DNA of 39,680 nucleotides, from NCBI GenBank assembly GCA_003427395.1, contig BFEA01000005.1, positions 3,033,393 to 3,073,072 on the forward strand. The letters are read 5' to 3'. The stretch's first letter is position 1, and each line of letters opens with the position of its first letter. This DNA is from Chara braunii. Taxonomy: Eukaryota > Streptophyta > Charophyceae > Charales > Characeae. Below, piece by piece: positions 30,273-39,680 of this stretch. The translations under genes and the position numbers were made by a program. The notes beneath the pieces were generated by a model, which made no database searches, was not told the origin of the DNA, and saw nothing but the letters and a program-made list of their open reading frames with translations.

Positions 30273-31175
30273 CAAAACACTGAATCCGAATGTCAATGAG
30301 AGCATACTCTCTCCACCATCAACATATGTATCCAGAGTCCTTCCTCCTACTTGGCACTCAACGCCCAGACTATGATCACACAACTTACTAGCAGACTACG
30401 AATTGACAATGCATCCGGTTGACGTCAGCAGCAAAACCAAAGTACATGAAGATGTCGACCCTTGTAGACCATCGCCAAGACCAGGTACGTGCCCTCACAT
30501 CATCAACCTCATTTCTGTCTCCCTCTCACCCTTGACTTCATCACCACGTCTTCTCCCTCTTACACGAAGACCACCGCCACCTCCTGCTGACTGTCCAAGC
30601 CCAAGCCTGGCTTTGTGGGCTGGGCTATGGCGCTGCCCTCACAGCGCCCTGCCTACCGCACGACCGCACACACGCATGCACACTTGCCATGCACTGGCAC
30701 AGCAGCACGCAAGCGCAGACTCTAGCAGTGCTGCCGCATCAGCATGCAAGTGCCCAATGCCCCCACACTGGGCCCTGCCCTTTCCTATATCGGAAGTGGC
30801 AGGTGCTCGCCCTGCCTTCCCCACATAAGGCCGAGTTTCTATTACCTTCAGTCTCGGCCAAGGTGTCTGCGCCCAGGCCCGCTCAGACAGTGGCCTGGGA
30901 CCGAATTGGTTAGGCATGCTCAACCACCCAGGCTCAAGCGTGGGATGCTCCCTGCTTTGGCCACGTTGCTGGAAGGGCCTGGAAGGCTCATGAATATTTC
31001 GGACTCTCACGAGCAAGGCGGATGTAACCAACTCGCGCGTGGCAACTGTCTTGCGTCGACCAAGATTTGCAAAAATTGTCGAGTTCAGGACACATTGACA
31101 TTCACGGGGCCGGCCTTCACTTAGGGCGGGCACGCGCCTGCTGCAGGGCCCTAAGTCGAGGCAATAACCCTCGCA
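30273..31175 (-). repeat. 3' LTR of element D, proximal part
   Basis: The minus strand starts TGCGAGGGTTATTGCC at 31175, directly after a polypurine tract, and aligns block for block with LTR B until an ATTCAGTGTTTT phrase at 30274, where the nested solo LTR interrupts it. A TTCCGATATAGGAAA TATA-like palindrome lies near 30781-30797. The plus-strand ORFs here are not genes. Confidence 0.85.
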
Positions 31176-31189
31176 CTCCCTCCTCCTTT
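31176..31189 (-). promoter_or_regulatory. Polypurine tract of element D
   Basis: Minus-strand AAAGGAGGAGGGAG lies immediately upstream of the LTR start. It corresponds to the B tract and precedes the LTR by the same layout. Confidence 0.8.
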
Positions 31190-31214
31190 ACTTCAATAGT
31201 CCTCTGAGAAGTCG

Positions 31215-33975
31215 TTACACAGCAGGCTGCTTCCAATTCAAATTTCGTTCGTAGCTTGAGATAATTTGGGGAGCAGTCTTCAGTCATTCTTCTCTTGTGA
31301 ACCACCGATCTTCTTTAGGATCTGTATGGTGTCTGAACCGAACTCGGTACTGCATCTGCAGTTTCGGAGAGCGTCCCCTGCCTGGAGGCTTGGGCACAGG
31401 CATCAGCTTGTGCTCAACAATGTCGTCGATGTCCACGTGTCCATCCATGGTTGGGGGCATCATAGATCTTCTTGAGGGAAACTGCTCAGTTTCAGCAAAA
31501 GGTGCCAACGTGGAGGCATGGAAAACAGGGTGTGTGCGGAGGTGACGAGGGATGCGAATGACATATGGACCATCTGGGTTATCTCCCACTATATCAAGGA
31601 TTTCCAAAGGGTCCAAAGTACTGTGGCATTAATTTATGTGAGATTCCCAACTCCTGTCCCAACTCAGATGACTTTATCCAGACTCGTTCACCTACCTGAA
31701 ATGCAGACCGTCGTCTGTGTTTGTTCTCAGATGCAACCATGGCATCCTGAGCTTTCTTGATGTGCTCTACACCTTGCTGCAGCATCTGTTCATACTTGAC
31801 AGCAAACTCTATTGCTGCAGTTTGGCTGATTTTCAGGTAACAGAAAGTCAAGACCAGATTGGGCTTCCAACCAAGATGCAGCTGGTTGGGGGGTTTACTG
31901 GTAGTGTTGTGCACAACATTGTTATACAGGCTGGCGATGAGAGGTAACTTCTCATCCCAGTCATCTTGACTTGGCTTAATATAATGCCCAAACAAGTGCT
32001 GCACTACCCAGTTCATCTGCTAGGCCTGTCCGTTTGAATCAGGGTGGTTTCCTGATGTCGTTTGGAATCAGGTGCCCATCTGTTGGGTTGTACTTTGCCA
32101 CAGTTCGCTAGTGAATCTGACATCCCTATTTCTCACAATAGACATAGGTAGACCGAAATCACGTACCCAATTGTCCATGAATAGCTTGATGACGTGGCCA
32201 GTCCTAGCTGCCTTAGGCATGGCGATAAGTCGAGCGTACTTACTGAGCCTGTCCACAATGACGAAAATGTGTTTCTTACCGCTCTTGCTGGTGACAAGAG
32301 TATCCATGAAGTCCATGGACACACTCTGACCAGGTCCAACAGGGATAGGCAAGGGCTTGATAAGCCCAAGCGGTGCATGTGTCCTTGGCTTGTCACATTG
32401 AAAAACCTGGTGAGTCTTGACATATGTTTTCGCATCTTCCATCATTGTGGGCCACCAAATTTTTTGCACTAAACTTGCTGTAGACTCTCTATGCGGAACA
32501 CACAATCGTTTATTCCCAGTCGTCTCAAGGAAGAGCAAGCCGTCAACCAGCACAAACTCATCGGAAGTAGCCTTGTCTTCAACTTCCAGCTTGCGAACGA
32601 TCTCAGACATGACTGCTTCCTCTCGATATGCTTTCACCATAGATCGCGTTACATCGTTAAAAACTCCAAACTCAGTCAGTAGTGCGCTCAAATAGTCTGC
32701 CCTTCGCGATAGTGCATCAACCACTTTGTTGTACTCTCCCTTTAGAGGGTTGAGCTTAAGTCATACATGCCTATGACTTGAATCAACCTCCTGAGTGCGT
32801 CGAAGAGCACGGACTGTGTCTTAATCCAGCGCAGTGTCTGATGGTCAGATCTTACATAAAAGAATATGCCTAGGAGGTAGTGCCTCACGCTCATACGTGG
32901 ACTTAGCTAATTTCTTAGATGACATCTTTTTGCTCATGTATTCGATCGGCCTTAACTTTTCCCCCTCCTTCTGCACAAGGACTGCACCTATGCCATATTG
33001 ACTGGCGTCTGTGGTGACAAGAAAGGGTTGTTCAGGATCCGGAAGTTTGAGGACTTCATCGTGCGCCAGGGCATACTTCAGTCTCTTTAAGGCTGCCTCA
33101 CACTCTTCGGTCCACTCCCAAGGGGTGTCAAGGCGCTTGAGATCAGTTAGAGGAGAGGCTAACGTGCTGTGATTTTTCACAAATGGGCGATAGTAGCCTG
33201 TCATCCCCAAGAACGACCTCACCTCAGTCACAGACTAGGGTTGGGCCAGTCATGTATGCTGGCCACTTTAGTATCGTCCGCCCTCAAACCGTCCGTGGAA
33301 ATTTCATGACCCAAATACAAGATCTTGGTGCGACTAAATCCGCATTCCTCCAAGTTAAATTTGTATTGGTGCTATCTCAGGAGCCCTAGAACTATTTTCA
33401 CGTGCTCAGTGTGCCCCTCTACAATTCTACTAAAGATAAGGATATTGTTGGGGTACACGACGATAAACTTGTCTAAGTACTCATGAAAGATCCGGTGCAT
33501 TGCATGTTGGAACATCCCAAGAGCATTGCATAGGCCGAAGGGCATCACCACAAAGTCGTACAGATGGTACCTAGTTTGAAACGTGGTTTTTTGCTGGTCC
33601 TCAGGTCTAATAGCAATCTGATGGTATCCGGATTTCAAATCTATCTTAGTAAAGCACCGGCATCCCTGCACTCTATCTGAGAGGTCGTCAATGCGCGGTA
33701 GGGGCTCCGCGTTGTTAACGGTGATGGCATTGAGGCCCGTATAATCAATGCACATCCTTAGGGTCCCCCCTTTCTTGGGGACAAATAGAATTGGCGCTCC
33801 GTAGGAAGACGTACTTGGTCGAATCCAGCCCTTCTCTGTGAGCTCCTCGAGCTGGGGGCAAAGCTCATCTAGCTCCGCAGTAGACATCCTATAGATTCAC
33901 CGTCTAGGTACTTTGCTACCGGGGACGACTTCTATCACATGGACAATCTCCCTTTCCACCACACCCCTAAGCTCA
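31215..33975 (-). pseudogene. pol of Ty3/gypsy element D (RT, RNase H, integrase), catalytically dead
   Basis: The minus-strand RT starts after [12 protein letters not shown] (33887) and has [29 protein letters not shown] and [19 protein letters not shown]. The active-site box is [10 protein letters not shown]: both catalytic Asp codons are Asn (33444-33449). The thumb and RNase H (TTDASQYGIGAVL, KSTYEREA) carry stops or shifts near 33235 and 32880. Integrase (32068-32724) has ATGNKRLCVPHRE-type sequence and SMDFMDTLVTSKSGKKH. Its second Asp motif reads IVRNRDVRF, Asn replacing the SD Asp. The zinc region is shortened near 32490. The tail (HPVFHASTLAPF, DIVEHKLMPVPKPPGRGR) ends with TAA at 31215. 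The 5' end is truncated at about 33975, in the protease-RT linker. Confidence 0.9.
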
Positions 33976-34160
33976 CGTTGCCCTGTAACCAACTGGCGTG
34001 TTGCAACTGTCTGAGTACCCACACATGGAAAAATGTCGAAAAACAGGCCTCACGTGGATATTCAAGCCCGCCTATACTTAGGGCGCACAGACTTGCTGGG
34101 GCCCACATCCAAGAACGTTTGTATGTCTGATAAGGTCTCCTTCGAGGCTCATTTCTCTCA
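33976..34160 (-). repeat. Partial 3' LTR of element E (first 185 bases)
   Basis: The minus strand starts TGAGAGAAATGAGCCTCG after the polypurine tract and includes GTTGCAACACGCCAGTTGG, shared with the LTRs of C, D and B. It ends abruptly where element D's protease-RT linker begins (about 33975). Confidence 0.7.
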
Positions 34161-34174
34161 TTCCATCCCCCTTA
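34161..34174 (-). promoter_or_regulatory. Polypurine tract of element E
   Basis: Minus-strand TAAGGGGGATGGAA precedes the LTR start and is identical to the tract of element C. Confidence 0.75.
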
Positions 34175-34199
34175 GCTTCGAAAGTCCATTGAGATGCTT

Positions 34200-36440
34200 C
34201 TACGCAGGTGCCTTCCCCTTCAGTCCTCATTCGTACTCGGCCACGATCTGAGGTATTGTCTTGACGATCTCCTGTCTTGTGAACCAACGATCTTCTTTTG
34301 GATCCGTATGATGCTTGAACCTGACTCAGTACTCCCTCATAGGTTTGGGCGGTCTTCTCTTGCAAACAGGCTTGGGAACAAGCAAGTCTCTGTGTTCCAA
34401 GATGTCGTCGACGTCCACATGGCCATCCATGGTTGGGGGCAGCATTAACTTTTGGATGGGAACAAATTTGTCTCAGTGAGAGGTGCAAGCTTGGAAGCAT
34501 GAAATACAGGGTAAGTGCGTAGATGACCAGGGATTCTTGTGATGTACGAGGGACCATCCAGATCACTACCGACGATACCTTGGACTTCCCAGGGACCAAA
34601 ATATTGCGGCATTAGCTTTCTAGACATACCGAATTCCTGTCCCAATTCACTAGCCTTAACCCAGACACGTTCCCCTACCTGAAATGTGGATTGTCGTATA
34701 TGCTTGTTCTCAAAGGCAATCATTGCCTCTTGATACTTCCCGATGTGCTCGACAGCTTGCTGCGACAATTTTTCATATTGGATTCCAAATTCGATGGTTA
34801 CAGGAGTTGCGGTCAGCCGATTTTCAGGTAGGAGGAAGTCTAGTGTAGATCTAGGCTTCCACCCCAAATGCAGCTGATTGGGACTGACCCCAGTGGTGCT
34901 GTGTACAACGTTATTATACAAACTGGCAATGACAGGTAGTTTCTCATCCCAGTCATCCTGGTTGGGCTTGATGTAATGCCTTAGCAAGTGTTGCACCACG
35001 CGGTTCATCTGTTCCACTTAACCATTTACTTCGAGATGATTCCCCGAAGTCCTTTGGAGTTGGCTGCCCATCTGTTCGGCAGCCTTCTTCCACATTTTAC
35101 TTGCGAAATGGACATTTATGTCACTAACGATGGTCTTGGGCAGTCCAAAGCCACGCACCGAGTTATCCATAAATTTCTTGATGACGTGTTGTTCAGTCTT
35201 GACAGTCTCCGACATAGGAATTAGTCTAGCGTACTTAGTGAACCTGTCCACTATGACGAATATATGACTGTTGCCATTCTTGCTGGTCACGAGGGTATCC
35301 ATGAAGTCCATGGAGACACTCTGTCTCGGACCAGCAGGAATGGGCAAAGGCTTCAATAACCCAAGCGGAACTTGAGTTCACAGTTTATCCCGCTGACAGA
35401 CTTGACAAGTCTGAACGTACTTCTTTGCATCATCAAGCAAACTATGCCACCAGAAACGTTGCACTAAGTTAGCATTAATCTTCTTGTAGCCGAAATGACC
35501 AGTCGCGTCATGACACTCACCTAAAAATAAATTACGAAGAATCTCACTTAAAAATAAATTACGAAGAATCTCACTAGATGGAATGCACAACCTTTTGAAC
35601 CTTGCCTTCTCAAGAAAGAGTACTCCGTCCACCAACACAAACTCGTCAGATGTGGCCTTGTTATGGGCCTCAAGTTTGCGAATGATGTCCATCATAACGG
35701 GATCTTCCTTGTAGGCATCCATCAAAGATTGAGTTATACTGTCTGATAAGCCAAACTTAGTAATCAGCGCACCTAGGTATTTTGCTCTGCGTGACAACGC
35801 ATCAGCAACCTTGTTGTACTCTCCCTTCACATAATCTAGCTTAAACTTATACTGATCTATGACTTCAATCCAGCGTTGAGTGCATCAGAGAGAACAGGTT
35901 GCGTCTTGATCCACTTGAGTGTCGAGTGGTCGAATCTCATATAGAACTTGCTAAGCAAATAATGCCTCCAGTGGACAAGGGCTTTGTAAAGGGTATAGAG
36001 TTTCCTCTCATAGGTGGATTTCGCCAACTTCTTAGATGGCATCTTCTTACTCATGTACTCGATCGGCCTCAACTTCATCTCTTCCTGTTGGGCCAGCACT
36101 CCGCCAATGCCATATTGGTTTGCATCAGTGGTCACCACGAATGGTTCGTCCGGATTGGGGACCATGAGAATCTCTTGGTTTGTGAGGGCATACTTCAATC
36201 TTTTGAAAGCAGCCTTGCACACGTCTGTCCATTCCCATTGTGTGTGAAGGCGTGTTAGATCAGTCAAGGGGGAGGCCACTGTACTATAGTTCTTCACAAA
36301 ATTGCGGTCGTAGCCACACATCCCTAAGAATGATCTGACCTCAGTCACAGATTGGGGTTGTGGCCAGTCACAAATGCTAGCCACCTTCGCATCTTCGGGC
36401 CTCATCCCTTCCGTGGATATCTCATGACCCAAGTACAATT
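34200..36440 (-). pseudogene. pol of element E, 3' part (RT thumb, RNase H, integrase, tail)
   Basis: The minus strand resumes at YLGHEISTEGMRPEDAK (36438), with CDWPQPQSVTEVRSFLGMCG, TTDANQYGIGGVLAQQ (RNase H) and KSTYERKLYTLYKAL. Integrase (35850-34450) has KGEYNKVADALSRRAKYLG, a zinc region, YVQTCQVCQRDK, SMDFMDTLVTSKNGNSH, VSDINVHF (second Asp kept) and a Glu motif HLEVNG followed by a stop at 35018. A 27-base in-frame tandem duplication near 35521-35575 doubles LFLSEILRN. The tail ends with TAG at 34200-34202. Several stops make it a pseudogene. Confidence 0.88.
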
Positions 36441-38168
36441 TTTTATTTTTTTTTATTTTTTATTTTTTTTAAACACGCCCCCACCAGTGTTAGTGGTGTT
36501 GATAAGAGCAGATACCACTAGCACCTAGGGAGAGGCTCCATCTATTGGTGGGGAGCATCACCTGCTCGGAAACGGGCCCAGCGTCCCATATACAGATTGA
36601 ATTTAATTCCTGCCAGCATTGATTACCCTGACCTCCAGGGGATTGACTAAGCAGGAAGCAGGGAAGGGGGGGAACCTCTTCACCTTGGAACCGGCGCCAG
36701 ATACCTATTGCTACACACTTTGTCCTCCCTCCCCCCTCGAGCCCCGGTCCTTTTGTTGTTGGAAACCGGGTCCAACGTCCCTTTGAATACGTCTTTTTTA
36801 CAGAAGGGTTAGCTGAGAAAGCACCTGTCAGGCAGCATTGATGTCATAGACCAACCAGCCTGCACTAAGTCGTCATCTTGCACCCAACCCTCGTTGTGCC
36901 TTCGCTCTTCTGTCGCCTCGATCCGCTGACTCGGTTACTCTGCTCCGTACCATTGCATGTCCACCATTGCCAGCTGATGAGGCGGAAAGGGGTCAGGGAA
37001 GTCTGAAGGTGGTCGCAGCGTCCATTCTTTGAAGCATATGTTGTAGTCCCTTTTGAACTGTTCCGGTTCCTGCCCCTGCGTTTGCCCCTGCGTTTGTCCT
37101 CCCTCCCATTGAATGTGTGCGATCCAGCCCCCCTGTTCGCTTCCCATCCAGTCCCTTGAAAATTGGTTGATTGCTTGTGTGATGTCTTTTTTTGCGTGGA
37201 GCCTGTCCAGTTGGCTTTTAACCTTTTGCCACCTCGTAAGGAGTTCTTGATTGATAAATTGTCTGATCATGTCCGTCACTTCCTCCCCTTCTACTCGAAC
37301 CCCTTCCATGGAAAGTATGCAGTGTTTTCTCCATAGTGCCCAGATAATGGCTCTCCTTCCTATTTTAAACATGTTGTTCTCGAAATCGCTGTCCGAGGGG
37401 GAGGTCCATGCTTCGCACAGCAGCGCCCTCCAATCCCATGGCCAGGTGGAATCAGTTTCAAGCAGGCTCCATATCCTCTCCCATCATCGCCATGTTAGCA
37501 CCGCACCTGGGCACTGCACGAAGATATGTTCTATGGTTTCGGGGATCTTTTGCAACGGGAAGGTAGTGTGGCAAGATTTACACCATGGCAGTGCCAAGCC
37601 TTTCTGTTCTAGATACGTGCGGTCTACCAGCCAGTTGTTAGTGGGAAGGCAGCGGTGCTCTGTCTGCCATTGCAGGGAAGCAAACTTTGCCGGTTTAACT
37701 CTCGTGGTTGTAAACCATCGGATGGGGCGAAGGGTTCCCTGTCCCACATTCAGATGGGTCTGCCAGCGGGCCCTCACTATCTCTCTCAAATTCACCCTTG
37801 GACGCAACAGTCGGTATATGTCCTTCACGGACAACCTGAGCAGCTGCTTATCTGAGGTTTGTGGCGACCTATGTACTGGCTTCCAATGCCACTCCCCCGT
37901 GTCGAACGGCAGGTCTACGAGCGGGGTGTCCGGGGGAAACACTATCCATTCATCTTTCTGCCTCAACACCCGGATCTTGTATAATTCCTTGTTGTTGCAC
38001 CACTTCACCTCCTCCGGGGTATGCCTAGATAGGACATTATCCTTATTCTTGTGGAAGAGGCTGATCTGAAACTCATCAGACCGTACCTCTACCACCTTTC
38101 CCACACTCTCACTATCCCCCGGGATAGCCACCCAGTCCCCTTGTGTCAGTCGCGGTCCCCTGCTAGTG
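36441..38168 (-). mobile_element. 5'-truncated LINE inserted in RT of element E
   Basis: The insert splits element E between GHTS (38168) and ILYLGHE (36440). On the minus strand it runs from the C-terminal part of a LINE ORF2 through about 490 bases of 3' sequence to an A-rich tail (36441-36471 on the plus strand reads as T-rich) that directly adjoins the gypsy sequence. 5' truncation plus poly(A) is the usual signature of target-primed reverse transcription. A clear target duplication is not visible; the A tail may overlap it. Confidence 0.82.
36935..38160 (-). pseudogene. LINE ORF2 C-terminal region with zf-RVT domain
   Basis: The minus frame from about 38150 runs GDWVAIPGDSESVGKVVEV, a WHWKPV segment and a long helical part. 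It then has the RT-associated zinc-binding domain typical of plant L1-type ORF2: LQWQTEHRCLPTNNWL, WCKSCH, IEHIFVQCPGA (37484-37700). After a shift near 37484 it continues IGRRAIIWALWRKHC (37350) and ends at 36935. The Cys-X2-Cys ... His-X4-Cys ligands are visible. Endonuclease and RT catalytic domains are missing through 5' truncation, so it is inactive. Confidence 0.8.
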
Positions 38169-38905
38169 TGACCGAACTCGCATTTCTCTAAGTTGATCTT
38201 ATACATGTGTTGTCGTAGGAGTGAAAGTGCAGTTTCTACATGTTGGGCATCTTCCTCGACAGTCCTACTGAAGATACGAATATCGTGTAGGTACACGGCG
38301 ATGAACTTATCCAAGTAGTCATGAAACATCATATTCATGGCATGCTGGAATGTACCCAGCGCATTGCAAAGGCCAAAAGGCATCACCACAAACTCGTATA
38401 GACCGTACGTGGTCTGAAATGCGGTTTTGTGCTGATCGTCTGGTCTAATGGCAATTTGATGGTAGTCGGACTTTAAGTTTATCTTTGTGAAATACTTAAA
38501 TCCCTGTACCCTATCCGATACGTCGTCGATGCGAGGTAGAGGCTCTGCGTTCTATTCTTAACAGTGATGGCATTGAGGCCTCTATAATTAATGCACATCC
38601 TCAGTGTCCCCCCCTTCTTCGGAACAAACAAAACTGGTGAGCCGAAGGGGGAGGTATGAGGCCGAATCCAACCCTTCTTTGTGATCTCTTTAGTTGCCAA
38701 TGAAGCTCCTCCAACTTGACCGGAGCCATCCTATAGATCCTCCCCGTTGGTGTTTTACCAACTGAGATTACTTCTATGGCATGGACAACCTCCCTGTCTA
38801 CGACTCCTTAAGGCTCCTCAAACAGATTTCTGGGGTGATTTAACGGTCTCCCCTTTCTCAGAGACAAAGACTAAGTACATACCCTCCTCTTGGTTTTCTC
38901 TATAC
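38169..38905 (-). pseudogene. Reverse transcriptase N-terminal part of element E
   Basis: The minus strand contains [34 protein letters not shown], a shifted [13 protein letters not shown]-like segment and [21 protein letters not shown]. The active-site box reads AVYLHDIRIFSR, the first catalytic Asp replaced by His (codon at 38285-38287). LEKCEFGHTS follows, cut by the LINE. The upstream end of E fades at about 38905 in the protease-RT linker, so gag and most of protease are missing. Confidence 0.87.
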
Positions 38906-39621
38906 ATATAAGGAGCGGGCCCACCGTAACGCCAGCGGTTGGGCCCATTGGAAACCGCCAGAGGAGGTGCCGCGGATTGACGAACGGGCGCGAACGGAAT
39001 TTTCCGCAGTCCCGCGGGCGCGAGGGGACGTTGGGAGGCGGTTTTTTTTTCGGGCGGGGGGTGCTATCGGACCGTTGGTCGGCGCACGCTGTGCGTTGGG
39101 ATGTGCGCGAGATCTGAGAAGTCGGACCGTTCGCGGAGCAAATCTCACGCAGTCCCACGGGCCTAGGAGGATGTTTTCGACATCTGACGAGGGCGCGACA
39201 TGTGTGAAATGCGACGACGCGTGGACTTTCTTGCAGTGGCAGAGCGGAGGCCTTGCAATGTGTTGTGCATGCGGGCGTCGCGTGATGCGGGGGTTTAGTG
39301 CAGGGCTTGCGGGGTGTTGTGTGTGGCGCGGGGTCCAGTTGTGTGCGCTATGCGTTCGGTGAGGGTGCTATCGGGCCGTTCGTCACTATGCAGTGCAGCA
39401 CTTGCGTGCGCTTTTGCGTGTTGCTGCGCCCCGCTGCGCGGGACTTGCGGGAGCCGTGCGCGGGGTTGTGCGTGGGGGATGCTTCTGCGCCGTCGGTGAG
39501 GTGCACAGTTCGCCAGTTGGTGGCTGCGCGGCGGGGATGCGGCCGCAGGTACAGAAGCTAATATTTGCTCCAATTGGCTGCGACGCATGAAGCTGTGCAA
39601 TCGCGTGTGAGGCGCAGTGGA

Positions 39622-39626
<5 letters not shown>
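38906..39626. other. GC-rich tail region, no confirmed gene
   Basis: GC-rich sequence with many TGCG/GCGC words, different in composition from the adjacent retroelement. A direct repeat 'ggtgctatcgg(a/g)ccgtt' occurs at about 39060 and 39366, and related 'cgcagtccc(g/a)cggg' words at about 39005 and 39149. All frames are fairly open because of the GC content, so ORF length means little. Confidence 0.5.
39171..39362 (+). CDS. Hypothetical small Cys-rich ORF
   Basis: From ATG 39171 (MFSTSDEGA) the plus frame reads CVKC, 15 residues with DDAWTFLQWQSGGLAM, then CCAC, and further Cys near the end. The CxxC...CxxC spacing resembles a small zinc ribbon. I do not recognise the family. The open frame could be chance in GC-rich DNA. 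The frame ends in TGA at 39360-39362. Confidence 0.2.
   Translation: MFSTSDEGATCVKCDDAWTFLQWQSGGLAMCCACGRRVMRGFSAGLAGCCVWRGVQLCALCVR

Positions 39627-39680
<54 letters not shown>
39627..39680. repeat. (AC)n microsatellite
   Basis: About 27 AC units reaching the last base of the window, so its full length is unknown. Confidence 0.98.

Larger units (their letters stand above)
29148..33975 (-). mobile_element. Ty3/gypsy element D, 5'-truncated, with nested solo LTR
   Basis: Covers the pol remnant (31215-33975), polypurine tract and 3' LTR (29148-29274 and 30273-31175) with a nested solo LTR between. Gag, protease and the 5' LTR are lost. The 5' end abuts the partial 3' LTR of element E at about 33975, so two truncated elements meet head to tail. 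Confidence 0.85.
33976..38905 (-). mobile_element. Ty3/gypsy element E split by a LINE
   Basis: Composite extent of element E: RT start 38169-38905, LINE insert 36441-38168, remaining pol 34200-36440, polypurine tract and 185 bases of 3' LTR. Same subfamily as C by polypurine tract and pol wording. Truncated at both ends. Confidence 0.85.

Noticed and set aside
36441-36471. Polypurine tract or LTR boundary of element E
   Set aside because: The A-rich run is the poly(A) tail of the inserted LINE; element E reads on normally on both sides of the insert.

Overview
This window looks like transposon-choked nuclear DNA of a green-lineage eukaryote (streptophyte alga or land plant). The reasons are plant-type Ty3/gypsy elements primed by initiator tRNA-Met, L1-like LINE remains, an exon of plant-type D-glycerate 3-kinase with normal splice borders, and an insert of plant-like mitochondrial DNA (large-subunit rRNA plus cob). 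A charophyte such as Chara is my guess, not something the sequence proves. I see no intact host gene. Apart from one 75-base exon, every recognisable coding stretch belongs to a decayed mobile element. Both window edges are dinucleotide repeats, and there are two runs of N.

Left third (1-15.2 kb): a GA microsatellite and a GTTGACC minisatellite precede gypsy element A (plus strand: gag, protease, RT/RNase H, start of integrase). A breaks off inside the integrase core at 5861. Its integrase C-terminal half lies on the opposite strand at 9918-10806, beyond a LINE with an ORF1-like region (minus strand, 5866-9.9 kb). Matching TTCCT/AGGAA junctions suggest one inversion of about 4.9 kb. Gypsy element B follows (plus, 10.87-13.64 kb). 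It has two internal deletions, a clean polypurine tract and a full 1,026-base 3' LTR. After it come A+T-rich 130-base tandem repeats and a decayed alanine-rich ORF.

Middle (15.2-28.6 kb): gypsy element C (minus) is the most complete copy, running from a 5' LTR through an initiator-Met primer-binding site, long leader, gag with CCHC knuckle, protease, RT, RNase H and integrase to a stub of 3' LTR. It is interrupted by an LTR-like insert carrying a 72-base tandem repeat with an assembly gap, and by a patchwork of mitochondrial DNA inside the reverse transcriptase. Next are G-rich tandem repeats, a non-coding element with terminal inverted repeats (24992-25707), a CT/CA microsatellite, and integrase fragment G (plus) with a probable 3' LTR.

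Right third (28.6-39.7 kb): the glycerate kinase exon (28840-28914) is followed by gypsy element D (minus), whose 3' LTR contains a nested solo LTR. Gypsy element E (minus) comes next, split by a 5'-truncated LINE. A GC-rich tail ends in an AC microsatellite. The RT YxDD motif is damaged in A, B, D and E; C keeps YLDD but is split by the mitochondrial insert. So no element here looks autonomous. The main interest is structural: an inversion that repairs a split integrase when reversed, organelle DNA inside a retrotransposon, a nested solo LTR, and a host exon stranded among repeats.
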